Origin: an uncultured Winogradskyella sp.
GTDB taxonomy: Bacteria > Bacteroidota > Bacteroidia > Flavobacteriales > Flavobacteriaceae
DNA: 64,000 nt
Assembly: GCF_947498005.1 (NCBI RefSeq)
Contig: NZ_CANMIW010000003.1
Span: 310,001-374,000, forward strand
Direction: 5' to 3'
Under the pieces are notes generated by a model. That model worked only from the letters and a program-made list of their open reading frames with translations. It was not told the origin of the DNA and ran no database searches. The position numbers were made by a program, and so were the translations under genes. This document shows, one piece after another, positions 34,989-43,960 of this stretch; position 1 is the stretch's first letter, and each line of letters opens with the position of its first letter.

Positions 34989-36083
34989 TTATAATCCTGA
35001 AATAGTTTGCTCCGTTATATAGTCTACTACTTTGGTTAGGTCGTTTGTTTGTTTAAAAATTTCGAGCTGACGGTCTGCTCCTGTTCCATTTTTAATCATT
35101 TCATGCACATATTCAATTTCTTTTCGAGAGCCTAAATCATCTACGACATCATCAATAAAATCTAGTAATTCTAACATTAAAAGTTTTGTTTCAACTTCTG
35201 CTTCTTTACCAAAATCTATCATTTTCCCTTCTAAACCATAACGACTTGCACGCCATTTGTTTTCATTTATTAAAGCACGATGGTAATTCATAAAATTAAG
35301 ATTATGTGTTCTTAAATCATATAATTTAGCCACTAAAGCTTGAATAATTGCCGTTATACAAACAGTTTCATTAACGGTTAAGGGAATATCACAAATTCTA
35401 ACTTCTAACGTTGGAAAAAATGGATGTACTCTAATATCCCACCATATTTTCTTAGGATTATCAATACAATTTGTTTTTACTAAGACATTAACATAGTTTT
35501 CATACTGCGCATAATTTTCAAAAACACCAGGAATTCCTGTTCTAGGAAATTTATCGAACACTTTAGATCTAAACGATTTAAAACCTGTGTTTCTACCTTC
35601 CCAAAATGGCGAATTAGTAGATAAAGCGTACAAATGCGGTAAAAAGTAACGCATAGAATTTACAAGATGAATGGCCATTTCCTTATCTTCCATGCCAACA
35701 TGTACATGTAAACCAAAGATTAAATTAGAACGTGCTGTATCTTGCAACTCCGTAATTATTTCATCATACCTTGGATTTGGTGTTAACAACTGGTGTTCCC
35801 ATTTAGAAAATGGATGTGTACCAGCAGCTCCTATTTTGTATCCCAAATCATTAGCAATACCAGAAATAGATTTACGTAAATGCGTAATTTGATGTCTTGC
35901 ATCTGTAATGTCTTCACAAATATTTGTACCAACCTCTACAACAGCTTGATGCATTTCTGCTTTTACCTGGTCATTTAAAACCTTGGCAGCTTCTGTAACA
36001 ATTTGTTGGTCGTGAGAAATTAATTCTCTAGAAACAGGATCAATAATTTGATACTCTTCTTCGATACCTAAAGTGAATTTCAT
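34989..36083 (-). CDS. GCS2-family carboxylate-amine ligase (YbdK-like)
   Basis: A 364-residue enzyme of the glutamate-cysteine ligase family 2. FTLGIEEEYQII (3-14) is the Mg/ATP acidic strand, EVGTNICEDI follows, GLHVHVGM (about residues 134-141) is a substrate-site motif, and SRYGLEGKMIDFG completes the fold. YbdK has weak gamma-glutamyl ligase activity in vitro; the true product is rarely known. Here it sits between two ATP-grasp-type genes and a GATase, a set that suggests stepwise amide-bond synthesis. It is probably co-transcribed with the ATP-grasp gene 159 bp upstream. Confidence 0.88.
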   Translation of the reverse strand: MKFTLGIEEEYQIIDPVSRELISHDQQIVTEAAKVLNDQVKAEMHQAVVEVGTNICEDITDARHQITHLRKSISGIANDLGYKIGAAGTHPFSKWEHQLLTPNPRYDEIITELQDTARSNLIFGLHVHVGMEDKEMAIHLVNSMRYFLPHLYALSTNSPFWEGRNTGFKSFRSKVFDKFPRTGIPGVFENYAQYENYVNVLVKTNCIDNPKKIWWDIRVHPFFPTLEVRICDIPLTVNETVCITAIIQALVAKLYDLRTHNLNFMNYHRALINENKWRASRYGLEGKMIDFGKEAEVETKLLMLELLDFIDDVVDDLGSRKEIEYVHEMIKNGTGADRQLEIFKQTNDLTKVVDYITEQTISGL

Positions 36084-36242
36084 ATAAAAAATATTGGAGG
36101 TTAGTTAGGCAAATAAATTTATGAATAAATTGAATACAATTTGAGCGTAACTTAAAATATAAACTTTAGTCTTTAGTCACGCTCAATTTTGAAATTAGTC
36201 ACAAACTGATAAAATATAGTCAGCAACAGTACTGAAGAATGG

Positions 36243-37622
36243 TTACTTTACCTTTCCTCCATTTAATTCATCCTGTAATTTTTTTAGCTCATCCCATTTT
36301 CCATTAGCAGCTAATTTCGCTTGTTTTGGCCAAGTATCGGTAACATGATTACCGCGCACATCTACAATAATTTTAGTGATTTTTGCAGATTTGGTTTTTG
36401 CCAATTCGGCAAACGTAGTAATACTCGCTTTTGCCAATGTCGCTGCAATTTTTGGTCCAATACCTTCTATTTTCTTTAAGTCATCTGGCTTTACATTTTT
36501 AGCAGGAGCCTTTTTTACAGCAGTTTTCTTAGGTACTGTTTTTTTAGCTACAACATTTTTAGCAGGTGCTTTTTTAATTGCCACTTTTGTAGCTACAGCT
36601 TTCTTATCAGCAACTTTTTTCACAGCCTTCTTTTTAGCTGTAGGCTTCTTTTTAGTTGCCTTTTTAGGTGCAGCTATTTGATCCTTTACAAAAGTTCCCC
36701 AAGTTAAGTTCATTTGACCCTTTTTGTATTGTTTTGCTCTTGCGATTGCCATATTAGCAGCATTCTCTACAATCCATTCAAAATTGTCTTCGCCTACAGA
36801 ATTTATATCAGCATCTGGTGCAGGATTACAAAAATCAATAGCATATGGAATTCCGTCTCTTACAGCAAATTCAACCGTATTAAAATCATAACCTAAAGCT
36901 TTATTTAATTTAATACAATAGCTCTCAACTAAATCTAATAGCTTCTTATCAACAGGAGGACCATCAATGACGTAGCGCAAATGATGCGGATTACGAGGCT
37001 CATATTGCATAATATGAATCTGGTCAGTACCTAAAGCATAACACCTAAAATATTCCGTGAAATTAATTTCTTCTTGAAGCATCATTACTAAATTCTCCGT
37101 TTCACCATGCTTAGCCCATAAATCTTCAGGACTTTCTACACGATAAACACTTTTCCATCCACCACCATCATGTGGTTTCATGTAAGCAGGAAAACCAATA
37201 GTATCGAACATTTTTTCCCAATCGAAAGGGAATTTCATGTTTCTAAAAGAATTTTCATCAGTATCTGGTGGACGATGAGAAGACGGTAAAATAAAGGTTT
37301 TAGGCACAGGTACTCCAATAGACTCTGCTAAAGCATTATTAAAGAATTTTTCATCTGCACTCCACCAAAACGGATTGTTTATTACTGCAGTGCCAGTGAT
37401 AGCTGCATTTTTTAAATAGGCTCTATAGAAAGGTACGTCTTGAGATATTCTATCAATAATAACAGCATACTCATCTGATTTTGCTTGCTCTACAGTATCG
37501 ATAGAAACAGCTTCAGCCATCATATCTTTAATACCTTGTTCTTCTATTTTTTTATTAACTCTATCAATAAATGCCCAAGGGAAGGTGTTTTCTTGACCGA
37601 ATAAAATTCCTATTTTTCTCAT
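36243..37622 (-). CDS. ATP-grasp ligase with histone H1-like tail and helix-hairpin-helix
   Basis: A 459-residue fusion protein. Residues 1-315 are ATP-grasp-like: PAYMKPHDGGGWKSVYRV (145-162) with the nucleotide Lys, MMLQEEINFTEYFRCYA, and FNTVEFAVRDGIPYAIDFCNPAPDAD (248-273). That final Glu/Asn pattern is the Mg site. Residues 316-378 are a Lys/Ala/Pro-rich tail of KKAPAK-type repeats, like histone H1. Residues about 379-410 are a helix-hairpin-helix with IEGIGPKIAATL, and TWPKQAKLAANGKWDEL follows. The tail suggests DNA or nucleoid binding and is unusual on a metabolic ligase. It follows the esterase gene by 43 bp. Confidence 0.85.
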   Translation of the reverse strand: MRKIGILFGQENTFPWAFIDRVNKKIEEQGIKDMMAEAVSIDTVEQAKSDEYAVIIDRISQDVPFYRAYLKNAAITGTAVINNPFWWSADEKFFNNALAESIGVPVPKTFILPSSHRPPDTDENSFRNMKFPFDWEKMFDTIGFPAYMKPHDGGGWKSVYRVESPEDLWAKHGETENLVMMLQEEINFTEYFRCYALGTDQIHIMQYEPRNPHHLRYVIDGPPVDKKLLDLVESYCIKLNKALGYDFNTVEFAVRDGIPYAIDFCNPAPDADINSVGEDNFEWIVENAANMAIARAKQYKKGQMNLTWGTFVKDQIAAPKKATKKKPTAKKKAVKKVADKKAVATKVAIKKAPAKNVVAKKTVPKKTAVKKAPAKNVKPDDLKKIEGIGPKIAATLAKASITTFAELAKTKSAKITKIIVDVRGNHVTDTWPKQAKLAANGKWDELKKLQDELNGGKVK

Positions 37623-37665
37623 ACTTAAAATGGATTAGTTGGTTTAATTAATTTAGTTTGTAAGC

Positions 37666-38370
37666 TTATAATTTAGATAAATAATGTGGAAACATTCTAT
37701 TCCACAAAGGCCAATCATGTTCTGCCCATTTATGCTCGTCATACCAGAAAGGTATGTTTTTTTCTGTTAATATGCTAGCCATTTGCTTATTAGAATCTAA
37801 ACAAATATCCCATTCACCTACACCAAGAACTATTTTCATATTCCACAATTCAGGATGACTTGCTCCTGGTAAGAAATCTACAGGATTATTATAGAATACA
37901 TTATCATCGTAATGACCATCTACAAATGATTTAATATCAAAAGCACCACTCATACTAAACATATGACTTACACGCTCTGGATGTCTAAACGCAAAATTTG
38001 CGGCTTGATAACCACCAAAACTCGGTCCTGCCACGGCAACCTTATTCATACCTTTTTCATCACAAATTTTATTAACGAGTTCATTCATAATAAACTCATC
38101 ATACCACGCATGGTTTTTAGCACGATCTGCAGGATGAATACTTTTGTTATACCAACTTAATTCATTGATACTGTCAGGACAATAAATCTGAACTAAACCT
38201 TGTTCTACAAACCATCTCACAGACTCTACAAGTTGCATATCTCTGCATTCATTATGCTTTCCCATTGTTGTTGGAAACAAAATTACAGGGTAGCCAGTAT
38301 GTCCAAAAACAAGCATTTCTATATCTTTACTTAGTGTTGGTGAATACCATTTAAAGTGTTCTTCTTTCAA
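37666..38370 (-). CDS. Esterase-family hydrolase, first gene of the minus amidoligase arm
   Basis: A 234-residue cytosolic alpha/beta-hydrolase without signal peptide. The nucleophile elbow is AVAGPSFGGYQ with Ser117. VVLGVGEWDICLDSN (written as MKIVLGVGEWDIC in the protein) supplies the acid and HKWAEHDWPLW the His. It is related in type to the esterase at 25050 but is not a close copy. A perfect -7 box lies 41 nt upstream. It opens the five-gene minus-strand arm and may process the amide product. Confidence 0.85.
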   Translation of the reverse strand: MKEEHFKWYSPTLSKDIEMLVFGHTGYPVILFPTTMGKHNECRDMQLVESVRWFVEQGLVQIYCPDSINELSWYNKSIHPADRAKNHAWYDEFIMNELVNKICDEKGMNKVAVAGPSFGGYQAANFAFRHPERVSHMFSMSGAFDIKSFVDGHYDDNVFYNNPVDFLPGASHPELWNMKIVLGVGEWDICLDSNKQMASILTEKNIPFWYDEHKWAEHDWPLWNRMFPHYLSKL

Positions 38371-38410
38371 TTGAATAATTTTTAGTTAATTATTAAAAAT
38401 TTTAAGTTGG

Positions 38411-38418
38411 CAAAAGTA
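38411..38418 (-). promoter_or_regulatory. -7 box of the minus-strand amidoligase arm
   Basis: The minus strand reads TACTTTTG, a perfect TAnnTTTG match, 41 nt upstream of the esterase ATG at 38370. Confidence 0.5.
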
Positions 38419-38688
38419 AGCTATTTCAATCATTAATATAACCCTTTATCACTGAAAACAAAATAGTTAGCCTCAAATTTATTTCGCTTTAAATTAATGT
38501 ATCTTTAGTTTTTCTTACTTATTTTTCTGCAATGACAATTCAGCAATTAATATTTTGATAATTACATATTTATGATAGATAAAATTCACCAATTTCATAA
38601 AAACGAAAAATAAACATACTCTTAAAAATAGTAAAAAAACTTATTAACTTTTTTAATTATTACCTGTTCACATAAAAGCTTGAATAAT

Positions 38689-38720
38689 CGCTTATTAAAA
38701 TTTCAAAATCTTTAAATTTG
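38689..38720 (+). promoter_or_regulatory. fumC promoter
   Basis: CTTG (38689-38692), 20 nt, then TAAATTTG (38713-38720). The -7 is perfect and the -33 has one mismatch to TTTG. The ATG lies 22 nt downstream. Confidence 0.65.
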
Positions 38721-38742
38721 TATAGCATTAAATAAATCTAAT

Positions 38743-40140
38743 ATGAATTATAGAATTGAAAAAGATACGATGGGTGACGTAAAAGTGCCTGCCGACAAAC
38801 TTTGGGGAGCACAGACAGAACGTTCTCGTAATAACTTTAAAATCGGAGCTTCGGCCTCAATGCCATTGGAGGTTGTTTATGGGTTTGCTTATCTAAAAAA
38901 AGCAGCAGCATATACTAATTGCGAACTAAACGTTTTATCTAAAGAAAAACGTGATTTAATTGCACAAGTATGTGATGAAATTTTAGAAGGTAAACACAAT
39001 GACCAATTTCCACTAGTAATTTGGCAAACGGGTTCTGGGACACAGAGTAATATGAATGTGAACGAAGTTGTTGCCAACAGAGCACATCAAATTGCCGGAA
39101 AAGTAATCGGTGATGGCGAAAAAACAATTCAGCCAAATGATGATGTTAATAAATCACAATCATCTAACGATACGTTTCCAACTGGTATGCACATTGCAGC
39201 TTATAAAAAAGTTGTAGAAACTACAATTCCTGGTGTTATTCAATTACGTAATACATTACACAAAAAATCTATTGAATTTAAGGAGGTTGTAAAGATTGGA
39301 CGTACGCATTTAATGGATGCTACGCCATTAACTTTAGGACAAGAATTCTCTGGATATGTATCTCAATTAGACCATGGTTTAAAAGCATTAGAATCTACAC
39401 TTGCTCACTTAAGTGAATTAGCTTTAGGAGGTACTGCAGTTGGTACAGGCTTAAATACGCCAGAAGGTTATGATGTGTTAGTGGCAAAATATATTGCTGA
39501 ATTTACAGATTTACCATTTATAACAGCCGAAAATAAATTTGAAGCTTTAGCAGCACACGATGCGATTGTAGAAACTCATGGTGCATTAAAAATGTTAGCC
39601 GTTTCACTAAATAAAATTGCAAATGATATTAGAATGATGGCATCTGGACCTCGTTCTGGTATTGGAGAAATCATAATTCCGGCAAACGAACCAGGAAGTT
39701 CTATAATGCCAGGAAAAGTAAATCCAACACAATGTGAAGCGTTAACTATGGTTTGTGCTCAGGTTTTAGGTAATGATGTAGCTATTTCTGTTGGTGGAAC
39801 ACAAGGTCATTATGAGCTGAATGTATTTAAACCAATGATGGCTGCAAACATTTTACAATCTGCACAATTAATTGGTGACGCTTGTGTAAGCTTTGAAGAG
39901 CATTGTGCGAGTGGTATAGAACCAAACCATAAGGTAATTAAAGAATTACTAAATAATTCTTTAATGTTGGTAACTGCATTAAATACAAAAATTGGGTATT
40001 ACAAAGCTGCTGAAATTGCAAATACGGCTCATAAAAATGGAACAACATTAAAAGAAGAAGCTGTAAATCTTGGTTATGTATCTGCTGATGATTATGACGA
40101 ATGGGTAAAACCAGAAAACATGGTTGGTAGCCTAAAATAA
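38743..40140 (+). CDS. fumC: Class II fumarate hydratase
   Basis: A 465-residue enzyme of the fumarase/aspartase superfamily. The signature [10 protein letters not shown] is at 318-327. [13 protein letters not shown] (97-109), [14 protein letters not shown] (188-201) with the catalytic His, and [11 protein letters not shown] (140-150) are fumarase-type substrate motifs. It interconverts fumarate and malate in the TCA cycle and needs no iron-sulfur cluster. It has its own promoter, and the length is normal. Aspartate ammonia-lyase is excluded by the fumarase-type details. Confidence 0.96.
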   Translation: MNYRIEKDTMGDVKVPADKLWGAQTERSRNNFKIGASASMPLEVVYGFAYLKKAAAYTNCELNVLSKEKRDLIAQVCDEILEGKHNDQFPLVIWQTGSGTQSNMNVNEVVANRAHQIAGKVIGDGEKTIQPNDDVNKSQSSNDTFPTGMHIAAYKKVVETTIPGVIQLRNTLHKKSIEFKEVVKIGRTHLMDATPLTLGQEFSGYVSQLDHGLKALESTLAHLSELALGGTAVGTGLNTPEGYDVLVAKYIAEFTDLPFITAENKFEALAAHDAIVETHGALKMLAVSLNKIANDIRMMASGPRSGIGEIIIPANEPGSSIMPGKVNPTQCEALTMVCAQVLGNDVAISVGGTQGHYELNVFKPMMAANILQSAQLIGDACVSFEEHCASGIEPNHKVIKELLNNSLMLVTALNTKIGYYKAAEIANTAHKNGTTLKEEAVNLGYVSADDYDEWVKPENMVGSLK

Positions 40141-40173
40141 TTGAAATTAATTAACCATTTAAAACAATAACAT

Positions 40174-41568
40174 ATGAAACACAAATTACTATTTACATTT
40201 GCTTTATTAGGTTCTTTTGCATTTGCACAAACTACATTTTTGCCAAAAGTAACCATTAATGGATCTACAGGTGATGCACCTTATGCTATAGATTCTGGTT
40301 TAATTGATGGTGATGCTTTTATAGATGTTGTAATTGGTACAAACCTAGGCAACACTATAGAATGGTATAAAAATAATGGAGATAATACCTTCACTTTACA
40401 AACGTTGGTATCTAACGTTCTTGACGGTATCGTTGAAGTTAAGCTAGTTGATTTAAATAACGATGGCTTTTTAGATATTCTGGCTTCTGCTTATAATAAT
40501 GATCGTGTTGTTTGGTTTACAAATGATGGTGCTGGTAATTTTTTAACTCAAAATGTCATTTCTAATTCTGTTTTAGGTGCTTCTGGTATGGCTGTTGGTG
40601 ATATTAATAACGATACTTTTCCTGATGTTGCTGTATCATCATATGATAGTGACGAAGTGATTTGGTTCTCTAACGATGGAACGGGTTCTTTTACTTTAGA
40701 AACAAATAAAATTGATAATACTTTAAACGCACCAGGCGCAGTAAAATTAATAGATATTGATAGTGATGGCGATTTAGACGCCGCTGTTGGTACTGCTGCC
40801 TATAGTGGTGATGTTATAGAAATATTTAGAAATGATTTAATTCCTGGAGGAACAGTGTCATTTATTAAAGATGCTACTTCAGTTGCCACTGGTAAAGTTG
40901 GAATATTTAATCTAGAATTTGAAGATTTAGATGGCGATTCTAATTTAGACATTTTAGTATCTGAAGTTTCCTATGGAGGTGGTCCAAATGGTAATTTATA
41001 TTGGTATGAAGATAATGGTTCTGGTTTTACAGAAACAGTATTTACAACCTCAGTAAGCAATCCTGCGTTAGCGCGTTTCAAAGATTTAGATAATGATGGC
41101 TTAAATGATATTGTTCTAGGCAATGGAAAATCAAATGCTGGTAATGACCTAGTTTGGTTTAAAAATAATGGTGCTGGTGTTTTTGCTGCAGAAGAAGTTA
41201 TAGACGCTACCCAAAGCCAAGCATTTGTGCATGCCATTGAGGATTTTGATGCCGATGGTGATTTAGATATTGCCACGTGTGCATATAATAATGACGCTTT
41301 AAATTATTTCGAAAATCAAAAAGTTGTGCTTAGTATTCCTGTTTCAGAACTAGAAACGGTGTCTATATTTCCTAATCCAACAACAGATTTTTTAAATTTT
41401 GAAGGTTTTGATACATCTATGAATGTGACAGTTTTTGATGCTTTAGGAAAACAAGTTTTAACAAAAACAATATCTAATGGCGAAAAGCTTGATGTATCAC
41501 AATTAGCTACTGGTATATACACAATAAAGTTGAATGATAAGTTCTCAACAAAATTCATTAAGGAGTAA
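40174..41568 (+). CDS. FG-GAP/VCBS repeat protein with T9SS sorting domain
   Basis: A 464-residue secreted protein: signal peptide (about residues 1-18, ending FAFAQ), then repeated FG-GAP/VCBS units with calcium-loop patterns DLNNDGFLDI, DINNDTFPDVAV, DIDSDGDLDAAV, DLDGDSNLDI, DLDNDGLNDI and DFDADGDLDIAT. They form a beta-propeller of about seven blades. The C-terminal 75 residues (SIFPNPTTDFLNF ... GIYTIKLNDKFSTKFIKE) are a type A T9SS sorting domain, so it is exported across the outer membrane and attached to the surface. The function could be adhesion. It is 33 bp after fumC but has its own terminator. Confidence 0.93.
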   Translation: MKHKLLFTFALLGSFAFAQTTFLPKVTINGSTGDAPYAIDSGLIDGDAFIDVVIGTNLGNTIEWYKNNGDNTFTLQTLVSNVLDGIVEVKLVDLNNDGFLDILASAYNNDRVVWFTNDGAGNFLTQNVISNSVLGASGMAVGDINNDTFPDVAVSSYDSDEVIWFSNDGTGSFTLETNKIDNTLNAPGAVKLIDIDSDGDLDAAVGTAAYSGDVIEIFRNDLIPGGTVSFIKDATSVATGKVGIFNLEFEDLDGDSNLDILVSEVSYGGGPNGNLYWYEDNGSGFTETVFTTSVSNPALARFKDLDNDGLNDIVLGNGKSNAGNDLVWFKNNGAGVFAAEEVIDATQSQAFVHAIEDFDADGDLDIATCAYNNDALNYFENQKVVLSIPVSELETVSIFPNPTTDFLNFEGFDTSMNVTVFDALGKQVLTKTISNGEKLDVSQLATGIYTIKLNDKFSTKFIKE

Positions 41569-41592
41569 ATTATTATTAAATAATTAACGATT

Positions 41593-41625
41593 AACGCTGG
41601 TAAATATCAACTAGCGTTTTTTTTT
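41593..41625 (+). terminator. Rho-independent terminator after the T9SS protein gene
   Basis: Stem AACGCT-GT/AAC-AGCGTT with a T9 run. It contains the TTG at 41624 that a naive ORF call would use as the hutI start. Confidence 0.85.
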
Positions 41626-41665
41626 GTTCAAAAATTTAACAATCTTTACAAAAACACCAATCTCT

Positions 41666-42901
41666 ATGTCTATTCTAATTTTAAATATCAAACAACTTCT
41701 ACAGGCACATGAATCTAATGTAACCATCTTAAAAGGAGATGAAATGAAAACGCTTTCAGTACTCGAGGATGCTTATGTTTACATAGATCATGATACCATT
41801 ATTGAATTTGGTAAAATGGAAGATTATAGAACTATCGAAGCTGATACTGTTATAGACGCTACAGGTAAATTGGTTCTACCCTCTTGGTGCGATTCTCATA
41901 CGCATATTGTATATGCTGGTGATAGAACTTCAGAATTTGTAGATAGAATAAATGGCTTATCCTATACTGAGATTGCGAATAAAGGTGGTGGAATTTTAAA
42001 TTCGGCTAAAGTACTTCAAAACACATCCGAAGATGAATTATATGAACAATCTATAAAACGATTAAACGAACTTATAGCTATGGGAACTGGTGCTGTAGAA
42101 ATTAAAACTGGCTATGGATTAACCGTTGAAGCAGAGTTAAAAATGCTAAGGGTTATAAAACTCATTAAACAAGAAAGTTTAGCTGTTATCATTCCTACAC
42201 TTTTAGCTGCTCATGCCATACCAGAAGCCTACAAAACAAAAAAACAAGATTATATAAAATATATCACAGACGAATTAATTCCTAAAGCGGTAGAATCTAA
42301 TATTACACATTATTTAGATGTATTCTGCGAAGAAGGCTATTTTGATATTAACGATACCGAAACCATACTTAAAGCAGGTAAAGCTCACAATTTAAGACCA
42401 AAAATACATGTTAATCAATTTAATATTTTAGGTGGTATTGCTCTTGGTGTAAAGTATAATGCACTCTCTGTAGATCATTTAGAAGAATTAAACGACGATG
42501 ATATTAAAGCTTTAAAAGGCAGTGAAACTATACCTGTTGCATTACCAGGTTGTTCTTACTTTTTAGGAATCCCTTACACTCAAGCTAGAAAAATTATTGA
42601 TGCAGGTTTACCATTAGCAATAGCCACAGATTACAATCCCGGTTCTGCACCAAGTGGAAACATGAATTTTATTGTGAGTTCTGCTTGTGTAAAACTAAAA
42701 ATGACACCTGAAGAAGCTATTAACGCTGCAACAGTAAATGGCGCTTATGCCATGGGAATTAGTAATATGTACGGCAGTATAACACGTGGAAAAAAGGCGA
42801 ATCTACTCATTACAAAACCAATGAATCATTATAGTGAAATACCTTATGCTTTTGCTCACAACCCAATTGAGCAAGTCATTATAAACGGTCAGTTATTATA
42901 A
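41666..42901 (+). CDS. hutI: Imidazolonepropionase
   Basis: I use the ATG at 41666 (MSILILNIKQLL); the upstream TTG lies inside a terminator. The 411-residue product is of family length. Amidohydrolase-fold metal ligands are visible: CDSHTHIVYAGDR with HxH, AAHAIPEAYK, IHVNQFNI, VDHLEELN and ATDYNPGSAPSGNM with the catalytic Asp. It hydrolyses imidazolone-5-propionate to N-formimidoyl-glutamate in histidine degradation. hutG, the next step, lies 1 kb downstream beyond a coiled-coil gene on the other strand. hutH and hutU are not in the window. Confidence 0.95.
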   Translation: MSILILNIKQLLQAHESNVTILKGDEMKTLSVLEDAYVYIDHDTIIEFGKMEDYRTIEADTVIDATGKLVLPSWCDSHTHIVYAGDRTSEFVDRINGLSYTEIANKGGGILNSAKVLQNTSEDELYEQSIKRLNELIAMGTGAVEIKTGYGLTVEAELKMLRVIKLIKQESLAVIIPTLLAAHAIPEAYKTKKQDYIKYITDELIPKAVESNITHYLDVFCEEGYFDINDTETILKAGKAHNLRPKIHVNQFNILGGIALGVKYNALSVDHLEELNDDDIKALKGSETIPVALPGCSYFLGIPYTQARKIIDAGLPLAIATDYNPGSAPSGNMNFIVSSACVKLKMTPEEAINAATVNGAYAMGISNMYGSITRGKKANLLITKPMNHYSEIPYAFAHNPIEQVIINGQLL

Positions 42902-42907
42902 AACAAA

Positions 42908-42939
42908 AAAAATCCAGAAGTAACCTTCTGGATTTTTTT
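42908..42939. terminator. Bidirectional rho-independent terminator
   Basis: Stem AATCCAGAAG/CTTCTGGATT with a TAAC loop and flanking A and T runs, between hutI and the convergent 295-residue gene. Confidence 0.9.
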
Positions 42940-42966
42940 GCTATCAATCAATCAAATAATAATTTC

Positions 42967-43854
42967 TTATTTCAATGTAAACTCTGAAGAAGAAATTAAT
43001 TCTTTATTGTTAAATACATTTATTTTATAACGACCAGCTTCAAATTTAGAATCCTCTGAAGGCGAAACATATTCGCAAATATTTAAATTTCTGTTTTCGT
43101 AATTAAATCTACTAATTAAACTGTAGTTTAAAACTTGATCATCAAACTGCATCTGATCATTAGCACCTAATACATTATTCATTGGGTCAATAACCTGAAC
43201 GTATAATTCCTTATCACCTGCTTCAGTTAACATGTTTTTTGCAACCGTGAAACAAACTTTAATTTTATCGCTACGTCTTGCACGCTCCATTGGTACTTGT
43301 TTTCCACTAGCTCTTTCTAAAACTCCCATACCAACTAAACCTACAGTTTGTAAAGCTGCCGCATCTTTAACAACACCTGCCAATTCTGTGTTTTGAACTA
43401 AAAGTGAATCTGTAAACATTGTACGCTCAGCCAATTGTACTTGTGTACTATCTAAAGACGTCGCTAAATATTGGTTTTCAACTTTTAAACGATCGTTTTC
43501 AGTTAATAAAATCTCCATTTCTTCTTCTAGCGCTTGGTACTTCTTTTTGTATCTCCATAAACTGTTAACACTGTTCTGAGAGATTTTAAGCGAATCCATT
43601 AAACCTTGAATACGGTCTCTAGCTGCAATTAAATCTTGATTTTTTACTTCACTATCAGCAATAGCTTCATCGTAATCTTTAGCTAAATTGCTTAAGTCAT
43701 TCATTACTTGTTGCTTTTCGCTAACTAGTAATTTTTCATTTTCCTGCTTTTCATTATACAACTTAGATGTATAAAATGCAGTTACTAAGAATAATACAGC
43801 TAAAATAGCTAAACCTACTTTTAGTGCGGTACTTGATTTTTGTGAACCATTCAT
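42967..43854 (-). CDS. Membrane-anchored coiled-coil protein (295 aa)
   Basis: A TM helix near the N-terminus (residues 12-30) is followed by a heptad-rich coiled coil (about 32-165; NEKQENEKLL, KYQALEEEMEILLTENDRLKVEN) and a C-terminal beta domain (about 195-295) with SDKIKVCFTVAKN and EAGRYKINVFNNKELISSSEF. It is probably anchored in the inner membrane, with the C-terminal domain outside. Databases sometimes label such proteins as chromosome-partitioning, without support visible here. The function is unknown. It sits alone between two hut genes. Confidence 0.75.
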   Translation of the reverse strand: MNGSQKSSTALKVGLAILAVLFLVTAFYTSKLYNEKQENEKLLVSEKQQVMNDLSNLAKDYDEAIADSEVKNQDLIAARDRIQGLMDSLKISQNSVNSLWRYKKKYQALEEEMEILLTENDRLKVENQYLATSLDSTQVQLAERTMFTDSLLVQNTELAGVVKDAAALQTVGLVGMGVLERASGKQVPMERARRSDKIKVCFTVAKNMLTEAGDKELYVQVIDPMNNVLGANDQMQFDDQVLNYSLISRFNYENRNLNICEYVSPSEDSKFEAGRYKINVFNNKELISSSEFTLK

Positions 43855-43960
43855 AAATTGTTTCGTTTTAGTATTGTTAATTGTTGTTTTAATTGTTTAA
43901 TTGAGATCAAAGTAATTAAATAAAACTGTACTTTTATTCTATTATTTTAATTTTTTCCAA

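Larger units (their letters stand above)
38371..38742. other. Divergent intergenic region between amidoligase arm and fumC
   Basis: These 372 bp hold the leftward -7 box at 38411-38418 and the rightward fumC promoter at 38689-38720. The AT-rich middle (38440-38680) shows no gene, hairpin or repeat that I can support. Confidence 0.6.

Noticed and set aside
36376..36681. Plus-strand hydrophobic ORF (101 aa)
   Set aside because: It is the antisense of the Lys/Ala-rich H1-like tail, which automatically yields Phe/Ala-rich sequence.
41624..41665. TTG start for hutI
   Set aside because: It lies in the T run of the preceding terminator; the ATG at 41666 gives a family-length protein.
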